The position numbers and the translations under genes were made by a program. Shown here piece by piece: positions 20,216 through 30,046 of a DNA stretch of 64,000 nt. Each line of letters starts with the position of its first letter. The stretch's first letter is position 1. Under the pieces are notes generated by a model. It saw nothing but the letters and a program-made list of their open reading frames with translations. It had not been told where the DNA came from and ran no database searches. The stretch covers positions 1 to 64,000 of the forward strand of contig NZ_PYOO01000017.1 of assembly GCF_003026395.1 (NCBI RefSeq), read 5' to 3'. This DNA is from Photobacterium iliopiscarium. Its GTDB lineage: Bacteria > Pseudomonadota > Gammaproteobacteria > Enterobacterales > Vibrionaceae.

Positions 20216-21523
20216 ATGACTGGAATTGAACTCTTGGTCGTTCTGGGCTTTATTTATTTAGGCTCCAGAATTGGCGGTATTGGTATCGGTTTTGCCGGCG
20301 GTGCTGGTGTGTTGGTGTTATCACTCGTTTTTGGTATGCCCACCAGTGAATCATTAATCCCCATCGATGTTATTCTAATTATTATGTCTGTTATCACTGC
20401 CATTGCCGCAATGCAAGTTGCCGGTGGTATGGATTGGCTAGTAGAAATTGCTGAAAACTTCCTTCGTAAACACCCTAAACGTATCACCTTCTATGCACCT
20501 ATCGTCACGTATTTAATGACTGTATTAGCGGGCACAGGACACACTGCTTTTTCAACACTTCCCGTTATTGCTGAAGTCGCAAAAGGCCAAGGCATTCGTC
20601 CTTCTCGCCCACTTTCTATTGCTGTTATTGCCTCACAAATCGCAATCACTGCCTCACCAATCTCAGCCGCAGTCGTCTTCTTCTCAGGAATCCTTGAGCC
20701 TGTAGGTGTAAGTTACATTACGCTACTGGCTATTTGTATTCCAACAACTTTTATTGCCTGCATGGTTGGTGCTTTCGTGGCTAACTTTATGGGTTGTGAA
20801 TTAAAAGATGATCCTGTTTATCAAGATCGTTTAGCTAAAGGTTTGGTTAATATTGAACAAGCTGGCAAGCGTGAGATTAAACCAACAGCACGTAAAGCAA
20901 CGTATATTTTTATCACTGCTATTGTTTTAGTTGTTTGCTATGCAGCTGCTATTTCTAACTCTATTGGTTTGATTACCGATCCAACATTAGGTCGTAACGA
21001 AGCAATTATTGCGGTAATGCTAACATCTGCTGCGGTAACGGTATGGGTAACTAAAATCGATGCTGCTGAAATCCCATCAGCACCAACATTCCGCTCTGGT
21101 ATGACAGCTTGTATTTGTGTACTTGGTGTTGCATGGTTAGGCGCAACCTTCGTTAATGCGCACGTTGATGGCATTAAAGAAATCGCAGGATCACTATTAA
21201 GTAGCCACCCTTGGATGCTAGCATTAATTCTATTCTTTGCTTCAATGTTGCTATATTCACAAGGTGCAACCACCACAGCATTGATGCCAGCAGCGCTTGC
21301 TATTGGTGTCGCTCCATTAACCATGGTGGCTTCTTTTGCTGCGGTAAGTGCATTGTTTGTATTACCCACTTACCCAACGCTATTAGCTGCGGTAGAGATG
21401 GATGACACAGGCTCAACGAGAATTGGTAACTTAGTCTTTAACCACCCATTCTTTGTACCAGGTGTAGTTACCATTTCTACATCAGTGGCTTTAGGCTTCT
21501 TATTCGGTAGCTTTATTTTATAA
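20216..21523 (+). CDS. dcuA: Anaerobic C4-dicarboxylate transporter DcuA
   Basis: Inner-membrane carrier exchanging aspartate, fumarate or malate for succinate. It is hydrophobic throughout its 435 residues. IGGIGIGFAGGAGVLVL opens it, ASQIAITASPISAAVVF is near 145, and it closes with SFAAVSALFVLPTYPTLLAAVEMDDTGSTRIGN, which is closer to DcuA than to DcuB as I remember them. With aspA upstream and frdABCD elsewhere in the window, it fits fumarate respiration on aspartate. Shares the aspA-dcuA order of E. coli. Its own start has AGGAAAAATTCT upstream. Confidence 0.95.
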   Translation: MTGIELLVVLGFIYLGSRIGGIGIGFAGGAGVLVLSLVFGMPTSESLIPIDVILIIMSVITAIAAMQVAGGMDWLVEIAENFLRKHPKRITFYAPIVTYLMTVLAGTGHTAFSTLPVIAEVAKGQGIRPSRPLSIAVIASQIAITASPISAAVVFFSGILEPVGVSYITLLAICIPTTFIACMVGAFVANFMGCELKDDPVYQDRLAKGLVNIEQAGKREIKPTARKATYIFITAIVLVVCYAAAISNSIGLITDPTLGRNEAIIAVMLTSAAVTVWVTKIDAAEIPSAPTFRSGMTACICVLGVAWLGATFVNAHVDGIKEIAGSLLSSHPWMLALILFFASMLLYSQGATTTALMPAALAIGVAPLTMVASFAAVSALFVLPTYPTLLAAVEMDDTGSTRIGNLVFNHPFFVPGVVTISTSVALGFLFGSFIL

Positions 21524-21546
21524 TTGGTTATTGATAATGAATGATT

Positions 21547-21576
21547 AAAAAGCTGCTTTCGAGCAGCTTTTTTTTT
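21547..21576 (+). terminator. Terminator of dcuA
   Basis: AAAAAGCTGCT, TTCG tetraloop, AGCAGCTTTTT and further Ts. Confidence 0.92.
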
Positions 21577-21662
21577 GCAGGTCATAAATCATTGCTAAAC
21601 TGATGATAAGGTCATACGCACTTACGTATAACAAAGACCAACGACAATAAGGACGTTATTGA

Positions 21663-22166
21663 GTGGCTACTATTAAAATAAAATACGCCTTAATGATATT
21701 AATTATAACGATCATAACCATAGTGAGTGGCTACTTACTTAAGAGTAAACCAACCCCCGTTGCACTTACCTTTACCGCGGTTAATTCAATCTCTGAACTC
21801 AAACAGGCACTTAAAATAGCCGCTCAACAACAACGTCCTGTCCTACTCGATGTTTATGCTGAATGGTGTTCCCCCTGCATAGCCCTAACTCAACAGACCT
21901 TTCCTGCTGCCAATGTTATTCCACAACTCAATAAATTCACGCGTCTAAAAGCCAATGTTACCGCCAATACCAGCGCTGATATCGCATTAATGCAATACCT
22001 CGAAGTCATCGGTTTTCCAAGCTTATTATTTTGGGATACTCAAGGAAATCCATTACCACAAATAAAAATAAGTGGCTTTATTAATGCAGAGACATTTAGC
22101 CGTTATTTACAACAACCCATCATATTTCCCCATCCCTTCTCAGCCTCACAAAATAATCCGCAATAA
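21663..22166 (+). CDS. Membrane-anchored thioredoxin, DsbD gamma-domain-like
   Basis: A 167-residue protein with an N-terminal hydrophobic anchor (about residues 8-25) and one thioredoxin fold. The redox motif is WCSPC near residue 69, in the context LLDVYAEWCSPC which resembles the C-terminal (gamma) domain of DsbD. ISELKQALKIAAQQQRPVLLDVYAEW also fits that domain, as does the cis-Pro region VIGFPSLLFWD. There is no DsbD alpha domain or eight-helix beta domain here. The position behind dcuA is where E. coli has cutA-dsbD, so it may be a relic or a specialised fragment. GTG start at 21663 with AAGGA upstream. It probably acts as a periplasm-facing reductase or disulfide carrier; the partner is unknown. 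Confidence 0.75.
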   Translation: MATIKIKYALMILIITIITIVSGYLLKSKPTPVALTFTAVNSISELKQALKIAAQQQRPVLLDVYAEWCSPCIALTQQTFPAANVIPQLNKFTRLKANVTANTSADIALMQYLEVIGFPSLLFWDTQGNPLPQIKISGFINAETFSRYLQQPIIFPHPFSASQNNPQ

Positions 22167-22288
22167 CAACTACAATTACAAAACCGAGCACTCAAGTATG
22201 ATCAAGATCCAATCTCAACGGTGAGTAAATTGCACCTTTGTTACTGAAATGTTAGCGTAAAATACTAACAATAAGAATAGGCTCAACT

Positions 22289-22918
22289 ATGGACGTTCAA
22301 TACACCATTGTTATCGCCGATGATCACCCATTATTTCGAAATGCTCTCTTGCAATCGATTCATATGGCCATCAGTGATACTCACCTCCTAGAAGCTGACT
22401 CACAGAATTCTTTATTTTCACTGCTAGAAAAAACAGATGATATTGATTTGCTGTTACTGGATCTAAAAATGCCCGGCTCCAGTGGTATTTCAGGTCTAAT
22501 CCAACTACGCCAGCAATACCCAGAACTTGCCATTGTAGTGGTTTCAGCAAGTGAAGAAGATGAGGTTGTACAACAAGTTTATAACCATGGTGCCTTTGGA
22601 TTTATTCCTAAATCTAGCGAGATGCAAGTATTGTTAAATGCCTTAAAACAAATCATCAATGGTGAACCTTATTTTCCAGCGACCATAAGTCATAACAATC
22701 ATCAACAACAACTTACGACTAAAATATCAGCCTTAACACCTCAACAATATAAAGTGTTAACCATGCTAACCGAAGGTCTATTGAACAAACAAATTGCCTA
22801 TGATCTCAATGTTTCAGAAGCGACAATCAAAGCACATCTAACGGCTATATTTCGTAAGCTTGAAGTAAAAAATCGCACTCAAGCAGTGATATTATTACAA
22901 CAATTAGAAATTAATTAA
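22289..22918 (+). CDS. LuxR-type response regulator (CrbR-like)
   Basis: Two-domain regulator of 209 residues. The receiver domain has the acidic pair in VIADDHPLFRN (about residues 10-11), the phospho-acceptor Asp in LLLLDLKMPG near residue 57, and Lys in FIPKSS near 108. The C-terminal NarL/LuxR helix-turn-helix runs from LTPQQYKVLTMLTEGLLNKQIAYDLNVSEATIKAHL. It is convergent with a hybrid kinase and 4 kb from acs. CrbR of Vibrio activates acs, so acetate control is a reasonable inference. AGG lies 7 nt before the ATG. Confidence 0.85.
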   Translation: MDVQYTIVIADDHPLFRNALLQSIHMAISDTHLLEADSQNSLFSLLEKTDDIDLLLLDLKMPGSSGISGLIQLRQQYPELAIVVVSASEEDEVVQQVYNHGAFGFIPKSSEMQVLLNALKQIINGEPYFPATISHNNHQQQLTTKISALTPQQYKVLTMLTEGLLNKQIAYDLNVSEATIKAHLTAIFRKLEVKNRTQAVILLQQLEIN

Positions 22919-22982
22919 TTCGGTACATAACAAATTCAATCTCAACATTAGTTATCCCGTTGCTTTTTAGCCGCTTTAAATA

Positions 22983-23006
22983 ATGACGCTCTCGTTTGAG
23001 CGTCAT
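22983..23006. terminator. Hairpin between the convergent regulator and kinase genes
   Basis: ATGACGCTC and GAGCGTCAT flank a 6-nt loop. T-runs are weak on either strand (TTATTTAAA on the minus strand), so terminator activity is probable but not certain. Confidence 0.5.
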
Positions 23007-23021
23007 CTTACAAATTAACCT

Positions 23022-24890
23022 TTAACACTCACGCTTATCCACCACACATTGATTTAATATTGCCCGTAATTTAAGTGGCTTAACGGGCTTACTTAAAAAA
23101 CTAAAGCCTTGTTGACGAATCAATATTTGTTTTTCAGTGAGCCGATCAGCACTAATCACAATCCCTTTAAAAGGACGTTTAAGTTGAGATCGACATAGTT
23201 GTAATATTTCTAATCCTGTTTGTCGTTTTGCAAGATGATAATCACTGATGATCACCTCAGGTTGCCAGCCCTCAGCGAATAACGCTTGAGTCTGCGTTCT
23301 ATCCTCAGCAATACGCACCTCACAATGCCACAATTCTAATAACGTCATCATCGCTTCTAGAATATCCGGCTCATTATCAATACAAAGGATCTTCAACCCA
23401 CCTAATGACGAACCAAGTGCTTGCGGTGATGCCATGACTGATCGTGGCAAGATTGATGGTGTGGTTCGTGGTACAGATAAGGAAAAGACCGTACCTTGTT
23501 GCGGCCATGAACGCAGCCCTAATGGATGATGTAAAACGTGAGCAATACCACGTGCAATCGCAAGCCCTAATCCTAAGCCGTGTTCAGCACCCGCCTGATC
23601 TATCCGCGTAAATTCATCAAAAATATTCGCTTGTTTCTCCGTTGGGATCCCAGGGCCATTATCCCAAACCTCAATTAAAATCCGTTCACCCTGTCGACGT
23701 ACACCTAATAACACCCGCCCTTTAGGGTTATAACGAAAAGCATTAGTTAGAAAATTTTGTAATGCACGTCGCAGTAATTTACTGTCCGAAAGGATCACGG
23801 CCTCACTCATTACCACACTAAAAGCAATTTGCTGTTGTTGAGCTAATACGCCAAATTCAGCCTGCAATATACTCAATACATCACTAACACGTAATGGCAC
23901 AATATGAGCTTCCAGCTTACCGGCTTCTAAGCGTGATGCATCTAATAGATCACCAATCAAATCTTCAGCGGCACTTAATGCGCTGGTGATATGGGCCGCG
24001 AGGCGAGCACTTTGTGGATCAGAACTTACCTCAACGAGTGATGATGAAAATAATCGAGCGGCGTTAAGTGGTTGCATTAAATCATGGCTGACCGCAGCTA
24101 AGAATCGGCTTTTAGAATGTGCTTGAGATTCTGCCTGTTGCGTCGCAACAACCAATTTCTTATTGAGTTGTTCTAATTGTTGCGTGCGTTTTTTAACCCG
24201 AGCTTCTAGGTTTTCATTTGATTCTTTTAATGCCATTTCAGCTTGGCGAAACACCGTAATATCACTAAAACTCATCACAAAGCCACCACTTGGCATCGGG
24301 TTACCTTGCACCTCAATCACCTGTCCATCAGCTCGAACTCGGGATGAAGTATGCGGAGTTCTTTGTTGTAGATGCTGGATCCGCTTGGCTACATGCTGTT
24401 CCGAATCACCACTGCCACATAATCCTTGATTAGCGTTATGCCGAATCAAATCAGCAATTGGGCATCCCACCTGAATTAATCCCACCGGAAATGAAAATAA
24501 TTCAAGGTAGCGTTGATTCCATGCCACCAGCCGTAATTGGTTATCAACCACAGCGATGCCTTGGCTAATATGTTCAATTGCACCTTGTAATAAACCGCGA
24601 CTAAAATCAAACATCTCCGATGCTTCGTCAACAATGGTCGCAACATCGTCTAATTGCATGTCACGACCTTGCAATGCAGAGGTAAGCACTAACTTTGCTG
24701 ATAAATCACCAAAAACAGATGCTAGCACTTGCTCTGTATATAAAATGATTGTTGGTGATGCTTGTTGTTCAGCAACAAGCTGACATTGTTGTTGCTTTGA
24801 AAATAGGGCAAAAGCGTGTTGAATACGTTTACGACCAACAAACCTTGCCGCTAAGATTTCTAGCTCCCTCACTGTGATTTTTGTATCCAT
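23022..24890 (-). CDS. Soluble hybrid sensor histidine kinase (CrbS-like, no transporter domain)
   Basis: Hybrid two-component kinase of 622 residues. Order: a short helical linker (1-110), a PAS domain (about 115-225, SQGIAVVDNQLRLVAWNQRYLELF then VQGNPMPSGGF), a coiled coil (about 225-260), the HisKA box with His in AVSHDLMQPLNAARL, an ATPase domain with N, G1 and G2 boxes (LTNAFRYNPKG, DNGPGIP, GLGLGLAI) and a C-terminal receiver with Asp in VIISDYHL near residue 545. The linker and PAS part match what follows the SLC5 transporter in CrbS-type kinases, but no membrane segment is present. The ATG at 24890 (GAGGG 9 nt upstream) is preferred to a TTG at 24896. Likely partner: the regulator at 22289. 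Confidence 0.85.
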   Translation of the reverse strand: MDTKITVRELEILAARFVGRKRIQHAFALFSKQQQCQLVAEQQASPTIILYTEQVLASVFGDLSAKLVLTSALQGRDMQLDDVATIVDEASEMFDFSRGLLQGAIEHISQGIAVVDNQLRLVAWNQRYLELFSFPVGLIQVGCPIADLIRHNANQGLCGSGDSEQHVAKRIQHLQQRTPHTSSRVRADGQVIEVQGNPMPSGGFVMSFSDITVFRQAEMALKESNENLEARVKKRTQQLEQLNKKLVVATQQAESQAHSKSRFLAAVSHDLMQPLNAARLFSSSLVEVSSDPQSARLAAHITSALSAAEDLIGDLLDASRLEAGKLEAHIVPLRVSDVLSILQAEFGVLAQQQQIAFSVVMSEAVILSDSKLLRRALQNFLTNAFRYNPKGRVLLGVRRQGERILIEVWDNGPGIPTEKQANIFDEFTRIDQAGAEHGLGLGLAIARGIAHVLHHPLGLRSWPQQGTVFSLSVPRTTPSILPRSVMASPQALGSSLGGLKILCIDNEPDILEAMMTLLELWHCEVRIAEDRTQTQALFAEGWQPEVIISDYHLAKRQTGLEILQLCRSQLKRPFKGIVISADRLTEKQILIRQQGFSFLSKPVKPLKLRAILNQCVVDKREC

Positions 24891-25029
24891 TATCAACGTC
24901 CCTCAATGATCCTTATTCCACTGTAACGGAGTTATTAACCTTGGCTCAATTGAGGTCGGTCATAAATAAGAGCTAGGGCTTATTTTCATCTAATGCCGCC
25001 ACCATATTAATTACAAAAAAGTTAACCAC

Positions 25030-25059
25030 AAAAAAAGCGAGTCCATTAATGGACTCGCT
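25030..25059 (-). terminator. Terminator of the HcaT-like gene
   Basis: On the minus strand GCGAGTCC and GGACTCGC flank ATTAAT and T7 follows. It separates the transporter gene from the kinase gene. Confidence 0.88.
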
Positions 25060-25088
25060 TATCACCGCTATTTAGATTGTATTCGTGC

Positions 25089-26261
25089 TTAATTCATTTG
25101 TGGCGTTAAAGTCTGCGGTTGCTCACCGGGTAATGGTAAACGAATAAAGAATACCGGCACTGCCATTACCGCCATGATCCAGAACACATCAGCGCCCCAA
25201 TCGCCATAAACCCAACCACTGATTGAGGTTAAAACAGCCATCACCGCCCCCAACGGAATCGCGTTATACAACGACTGTAATGCCACCATATGATTGCTAG
25301 GTGAACGCTCGATATAACGAATGGCTGCGAGGTGAGCCGCTGCAAATGTCACGCTGTGTAATGACTGCACCGCAAACATTGCCCACTGATCAGTAATGGT
25401 TGCTGTTAAACCCCAACGTACTAATACGCCAACGGCCGCTAAGCGGAACATATTGTTAATCGACCAATGAGCAAATAAGCGCTTACTTACCAGAAACATC
25501 CCCACTTCAGCGGCAACACTAAAACTCCATAAATAACCAATGACAGATTCATCAAAACCTATTTTCTGCCAATAAATCGAACTAAAACCATAATATGCCG
25601 CATGACTGCCCTGCAACAATGCGGTAATTAACATCAATTTAATCACTGAACTATCACGTAGAATATGCATTAATGCGGGGCGAGCTTGTTGATGACTATT
25701 AACATCAACAGGCATAACCACGGGATTACGAGCAGCCATGATTTGTGCAAAACCTAAACCGGTTAACGCCACCCAAGGAATAATATCAGCCCCATAACGC
25801 TGAGCTAATACACCCACAACAGTTGAGCCCGCAATAAACGCAATTGAGCCCCACAAGCGAGTACGACCATAATCTAAATGACCTTCTTTAGCATAGTGGT
25901 TAGTAATCGCATCTGAAATCGGTACGATTGGCCCTGCGGATAAATTAAAGAGTACCGTTACCGCAGCGAGAACCCAGAGGTTGCCACCACAAATAATATA
26001 GATAATACAGGCCACCAGCCCGAGTAATGTAAACCCTCGTAAGGCAGGAATTAAATGTTCAACTTTATGGATCCTTGGCGTAATAACTAAATTAGCAATA
26101 CAACGCACCGCAAAGCCCAAACCGAGTAATAAACCAATATCAGAGTCATCGACGCCTATATGTTTAAACCAAATAGCCCAGAAGGGTAAATACACCCCAT
26201 AAGAAAAGAAAAATCCCAATAGATATTGGGATGTCCAACCATATGGCTTACTTTTAAACAT
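25089..26261 (-). CDS. HcaT-type major facilitator transporter
   Basis: A 12-helix MFS carrier closest, from memory, to E. coli HcaT (a putative 3-phenylpropionate transporter) and its nucleoside:H+ symporter relatives. Shared features include FFFSYGVYLPFWAIWFKHIG at the start, YGRTRLWGSIAFIAGS near residue 130, and LLQGSHAAYYGFSSIYWQKIG near 215. The ATG at 26261 gives 390 residues (HcaT 379); the ATG at 26315 would add 18 residues not seen in the family. It is divergent from acs, 353 bp apart. True substrate unknown; the acs neighbourhood hints at an organic acid, but that is inference. Confidence 0.85.
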   Translation of the reverse strand: MFKSKPYGWTSQYLLGFFFSYGVYLPFWAIWFKHIGVDDSDIGLLLGLGFAVRCIANLVITPRIHKVEHLIPALRGFTLLGLVACIIYIICGGNLWVLAAVTVLFNLSAGPIVPISDAITNHYAKEGHLDYGRTRLWGSIAFIAGSTVVGVLAQRYGADIIPWVALTGLGFAQIMAARNPVVMPVDVNSHQQARPALMHILRDSSVIKLMLITALLQGSHAAYYGFSSIYWQKIGFDESVIGYLWSFSVAAEVGMFLVSKRLFAHWSINNMFRLAAVGVLVRWGLTATITDQWAMFAVQSLHSVTFAAAHLAAIRYIERSPSNHMVALQSLYNAIPLGAVMAVLTSISGWVYGDWGADVFWIMAVMAVPVFFIRLPLPGEQPQTLTPQMN

Positions 26262-26614
26262 AATAGGTCTCAAAATGTGGTAGATAAAAAACGGCTCTAT
26301 TATGCCGTAAAGCAACCACTAATCTGTAATCGTTCGGTAATGTTCACCTTAAAATAACAAACATTTACAACCTAAATGCGACGACTGTCACATTCAATTC
26401 CAACCTCACCATGAACCAAACAACTTAAGCTGCGCACAAAATACAATGTAACCTCGTGCAACAACATAAGCCCATCAAATTAGGCAGTGATCTCATCCTA
26501 AAGTCTAATTGTCGTAACCCCTAGAATCCTCCACTTTAATCACTACTACCGCACAACGATGTTTGTTCATACCACAAACATTACCCCAATAGGGAAAACT
26601 CAAGGAGAACAAGG
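26262..26614. other. Divergent regulatory region, MFS gene/acs
   Basis: About 350 bp with no gene. acs carries a good AAGGAG-type ribosome-binding site just before its ATG. I found no perfect CRP or CrbR site and no confident promoter. Confidence 0.5.
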
Positions 26615-28564
26615 ATGAGTGAGGTTCATATTTATCCAGTTGATAGTGCAATAGCGAATAGTGCTCATATTAACGACGACCAATATCGTGAGATGTACCA
26701 ACAATCAACGATTAATCCACAAGGCTTTTGGCGTCAACATGGTCAAATCATTGATTGGATCACCCCTTACACTAAAGTAAAAAATACCTCATTTGATAGT
26801 GGTCATGTCAGCATAAAATGGTTTGAAGATGGTGAACTTAATGTGTCGGCCAATTGTATTGATCGCCATCTAGCTGATCGTGGCGATCAAGCGGCGATTA
26901 TTTGGGAAGGCGATGATCCTAATGACGACGCAACCCTAACCTATAACGATCTTCACCAACAGGTATGTCAGTTTGCTAATGCCCTCAAAAGCCAAGGCGT
27001 ACGTAAAGGCGATGTGGTCTGTCTCTACATGCCAATGGTCGCAGAAGCTGCCGTTGCCATGCTGGCATGTACCCGTATAGGCGCTGTGCATACTATCGTC
27101 TTTGGTGGTTTTTCCCCAGAAGCCCTTGCTGGACGTATTATTGATTCTAATGCAAAAGTCGTGATCACCGCGGATGAAGGGGTTCGTGGTGGCAGGGCTG
27201 TGCCATTAAAACAAAATGTCGATGATGCACTCGCTAACCCATTGGTTACTAGTATTGAAAAAGTAGTGGTGTTTAAACGAACTGGTGGCAATGTTGAATG
27301 GCACAGTGAACGTGATGTGTGGTGGCATCAAGCAACGGCTGTCGCCTCTAGCCATTGTGCACCAGAGCCAATGAATGCTGAAGATCCGCTATTTATTCTC
27401 TACACATCAGGCTCAACGGGTAAGCCTAAAGGGGTATTACACACCACCGGCGGTTATCTGGTTTATGCCACCATGACCTTTAAATATGTTTTTGATTACC
27501 AACCGGGGGAAATCTATTGGTGTACTGCCGACGTCGGCTGGATCACAGGTCACAGCTATTTAGTTTATGGTCCCCTCGCGAATGGCGCGACCACGGTTTT
27601 ATTTGAAGGTGTGCCTAATTATCCATCCACCAGCCGTATGAGCGAAGTGGTTGATAAACACCAAGTCAACATTCTCTATACTGCTCCCACCGCGATTCGC
27701 GCTTTAATGGCCAAAGGCGATGATGCAATCAAAGGTACCAAGCGTTCATCATTACGGATCATGGGATCTGTCGGTGAGCCGATAAACCCTGAAGCATGGG
27801 AATGGTATCACCGCACCATTGGCGACAGTCGTTGCCCTATTGTCGATACCTGGTGGCAAACAGAAACTGGCGGCATTCTTATTAGCCCACTTCCAGGTGC
27901 AACCGCCCTCAAACCCGGTTCAGCCACACGGCCCTTTTTTGGCGTACAACCAGCACTGGTTGATAATATAGGTAATATTTTAACAGACGCCACTGATGGC
28001 AACTTAGTAATTACCGATTCATGGCCGGGACAAATGCGGACGTTATGGGGCGATCACGAGCGCTTTGAACAAACCTACTTCTCAACCTTTCCTGGAATGT
28101 ATTTCTCTGGTGATGGCGCTCGTCGCGATGAGGATGGTTATTACTGGATCACGGGGCGTGTTGATGATGTACTGAATATTTCAGGTCACCGTATGGGTAC
28201 GGCTGAAATTGAATCGGCTCTAGTGGCTTTTGATAAAATAGCTGAAGCTGCAATTGTCGGTATCCCTCATGCCATCAAAGGCCAAGCGATTTATGCGTAT
28301 ATCACCCTTAATGACGGTGAATATCCAAGTGCAGAATTACACAAACAAGTCAAAGATTGGGTTCGAAAAGAAATAGGGCCCATTGCCACCCCTGATTTTC
28401 TTCACTGGACTGATTCATTACCAAAAACCCGTTCAGGAAAAATTATGCGCCGTATTCTACGAAAAATTGCTACGGGCGACACCGAATCTCTCGGTGATAC
28501 ATCAACCCTCGCTGATCCCAGTGTGGTTGATAAACTGATTGCAGAAAAACAACAACTATTCTAA
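26615..28564 (+). CDS. acs: Acetyl-CoA synthetase
   Basis: Activates acetate to acetyl-CoA through acetyl-AMP, for acetate scavenging at low concentration. The 649-residue sequence has the N-terminal HEAD of the AMP-forming family ([16 protein letters not shown]), the P-loop-like [15 protein letters not shown] near residue 267, [10 protein letters not shown] near 412, and the C-terminal [11 protein letters not shown], whose Lys is the acetylation-controlled catalytic residue. E. coli Acs has 652 residues. A CrbS/CrbR-like pair lies close by, the known activators of acs in Vibrio. Confidence 0.97.
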   Translation: MSEVHIYPVDSAIANSAHINDDQYREMYQQSTINPQGFWRQHGQIIDWITPYTKVKNTSFDSGHVSIKWFEDGELNVSANCIDRHLADRGDQAAIIWEGDDPNDDATLTYNDLHQQVCQFANALKSQGVRKGDVVCLYMPMVAEAAVAMLACTRIGAVHTIVFGGFSPEALAGRIIDSNAKVVITADEGVRGGRAVPLKQNVDDALANPLVTSIEKVVVFKRTGGNVEWHSERDVWWHQATAVASSHCAPEPMNAEDPLFILYTSGSTGKPKGVLHTTGGYLVYATMTFKYVFDYQPGEIYWCTADVGWITGHSYLVYGPLANGATTVLFEGVPNYPSTSRMSEVVDKHQVNILYTAPTAIRALMAKGDDAIKGTKRSSLRIMGSVGEPINPEAWEWYHRTIGDSRCPIVDTWWQTETGGILISPLPGATALKPGSATRPFFGVQPALVDNIGNILTDATDGNLVITDSWPGQMRTLWGDHERFEQTYFSTFPGMYFSGDGARRDEDGYYWITGRVDDVLNISGHRMGTAEIESALVAFDKIAEAAIVGIPHAIKGQAIYAYITLNDGEYPSAELHKQVKDWVRKEIGPIATPDFLHWTDSLPKTRSGKIMRRILRKIATGDTESLGDTSTLADPSVVDKLIAEKQQLF

Positions 28565-28601
28565 ATCCAACCAAGAAGCAATGATCAATAGAACCAAGAT
28601 C

Positions 28602-28628
28602 AAAAGACCGCGATAGTGGTCTTTTTTT
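28602..28628 (+). terminator. Terminator of acs
   Basis: AAAAGACC, 8-nt loop, GGTCTTTTTTT. Confidence 0.85.
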
Positions 28629-29075
28629 ATGCAGTTATTAATGATAATTTAAATCAAATTCAGCTTAGGATAAGCTACCTAACGCTAAAATATCGCGTTA
28701 ACCTATTCGATATTGAGAATATTTTTTAAAATTGCATCACAAAATAAGTACATAAATCATCTTTTTTAAGCTCAATTATCACACCGTAATAATAACTAAC
28801 AAAAACACAGTTTTATTACTAAATTCTTGCACTTAGTTACGTTACATTGACGTAGGATAAACGTATTAACATCTACTAACATTATCACAACGGCTTACAC
28901 CTGTTCGCGCAAAAAGTGGTGATTAGACCAGTATTTTGCTGCGATTTGCGTTGAATTCTCTATAATTGGTTCACAATTAATGTTTGGTAGTAAAAAACGA
29001 ACACATGGAAGTCAACTTGTAGATAGCGACAAGTTGTTCGAGTTTAACTTCATAAATAAGTGATGAGACCTCAAG
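28629..29075 (+). promoter_or_regulatory. Upstream region of aroQ-accBC with hairpin leader
   Basis: A gene-free stretch of about 450 bp, AT-rich in its first half. A likely promoter has TTGCTG (28936-28941) and TATAAT (28961-28966) at a long 19-bp spacing. In the predicted leader, CAACTTGT (29013-29020) and ACAAGTTG (29029-29036) form a perfect hairpin, with more pairing possible outside (AAGT/ACTT). accBC expression is tightly set to growth rate in E. coli, so the leader may matter. Confidence 0.5.
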
Positions 29076-29528
29076 ATGCCAACCATTAAACGCATTTTAT
29101 TGATTAATGGACCCAACCTAAATTTATTAGGTCTGCGTGAGCCTGAACATTATGGCCAACAAACACTCATGCAACTGGTTCAGAAATTAACGACCAAAGC
29201 CGTCGATTTAGGCGTGGCATTAGAACACATTCAATCAAATGCGGAACACGAGTTAATTGATGCGATTCACCAAGCCTACGCCAACGTGGATTTCATTATT
29301 ATAAACCCAGCAGCTTTCACTCACACTAGCGTAGCTATTCGTGATGCCTTACTTGGAGTTGCTATTCCGTTTATTGAAGTACATTTATCTAACGTTCACG
29401 CACGTGAACCTTTTCGTCATCACTCCTACTTATCGGATAAAGCCGTTGGAGTGATTTGTGGCCTTGGCCCTGACGGTTATGAATTCGCCCTACAGGCAGC
29501 GGTTAATCGCCTGCATGCAGACAGCTAA
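29076..29528 (+). CDS. aroQ: Type II 3-dehydroquinate dehydratase
   Basis: Third step of the shikimate pathway: 3-dehydroquinate to 3-dehydroshikimate. Type II signature at the start: [20 protein letters not shown], with the flexible catalytic Arg/Tyr loop. Catalytic His in [20 protein letters not shown] (near residue 83) and [19 protein letters not shown] near residue 107 are conserved. 150 residues is the standard length. It is the first gene of the aroQ-accB-accC cluster, 26 bp before accB, as in many gammaproteobacteria. Confidence 0.97.
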   Translation: MPTIKRILLINGPNLNLLGLREPEHYGQQTLMQLVQKLTTKAVDLGVALEHIQSNAEHELIDAIHQAYANVDFIIINPAAFTHTSVAIRDALLGVAIPFIEVHLSNVHAREPFRHHSYLSDKAVGVICGLGPDGYEFALQAAVNRLHADS

Positions 29529-29554
29529 CTGAACAATATATAAAGAGAAATATA

Positions 29555-30031
29555 ATGGACATTCGTAAAATTAAGAAGCTAATTGAACTGGTTGAAGAAT
29601 CTGGTATTGCAGAGCTAGAGATTTCTGAAGGTGAAGAATCTGTTCGAATCAGTCGTAGCGTTCCCGTAACAGCTATGCCACAACAATATGCTGTTGCTCC
29701 TATGGCCGCACCTGTTCAAGCAGCACCTGTTCAAACGGCACCTGTGGCAGAAGCACCTGCATCATTCCAAGCACCAGAAGCACCTGTTGTTGCACCGGGT
29801 CATAAAATACTTTCACCAATGGTGGGTACGTTCTACCGTGCACCAAGCCCAGAAGCAAAAAACTTTGCTGAAGTAGGTCAATCAGTCAACATTGGCGATA
29901 CACTATGTATCGTTGAAGCAATGAAAATGATGAACCAAATTCAAGCAGATAAAGCAGGTAAAGTTATTGCTATCCTTGCTCAAGAAGGCGATGCAATTGA
30001 ATTCGACCAACCGCTTGTAATCATCGAGTAA
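29555..30031 (+). CDS. accB: Biotin carboxyl carrier protein of acetyl-CoA carboxylase
   Basis: Carries CO2 on biotin between AccC and AccAD in the first step of fatty acid synthesis. N-terminal [21 protein letters not shown], then an Ala/Pro-rich swinging linker (about residues 45-85), then the biotinyl domain. The biotin site is Lys in [10 protein letters not shown] near residue 124. 158 residues (E. coli 156). The linker has near-repeated AAPVQ and APV units. Followed by accC after 15 bp. Confidence 0.98.
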   Translation: MDIRKIKKLIELVEESGIAELEISEGEESVRISRSVPVTAMPQQYAVAPMAAPVQAAPVQTAPVAEAPASFQAPEAPVVAPGHKILSPMVGTFYRAPSPEAKNFAEVGQSVNIGDTLCIVEAMKMMNQIQADKAGKVIAILAQEGDAIEFDQPLVIIE

Positions 30032-30046
30032 TCGAGGCTCCTGGCT

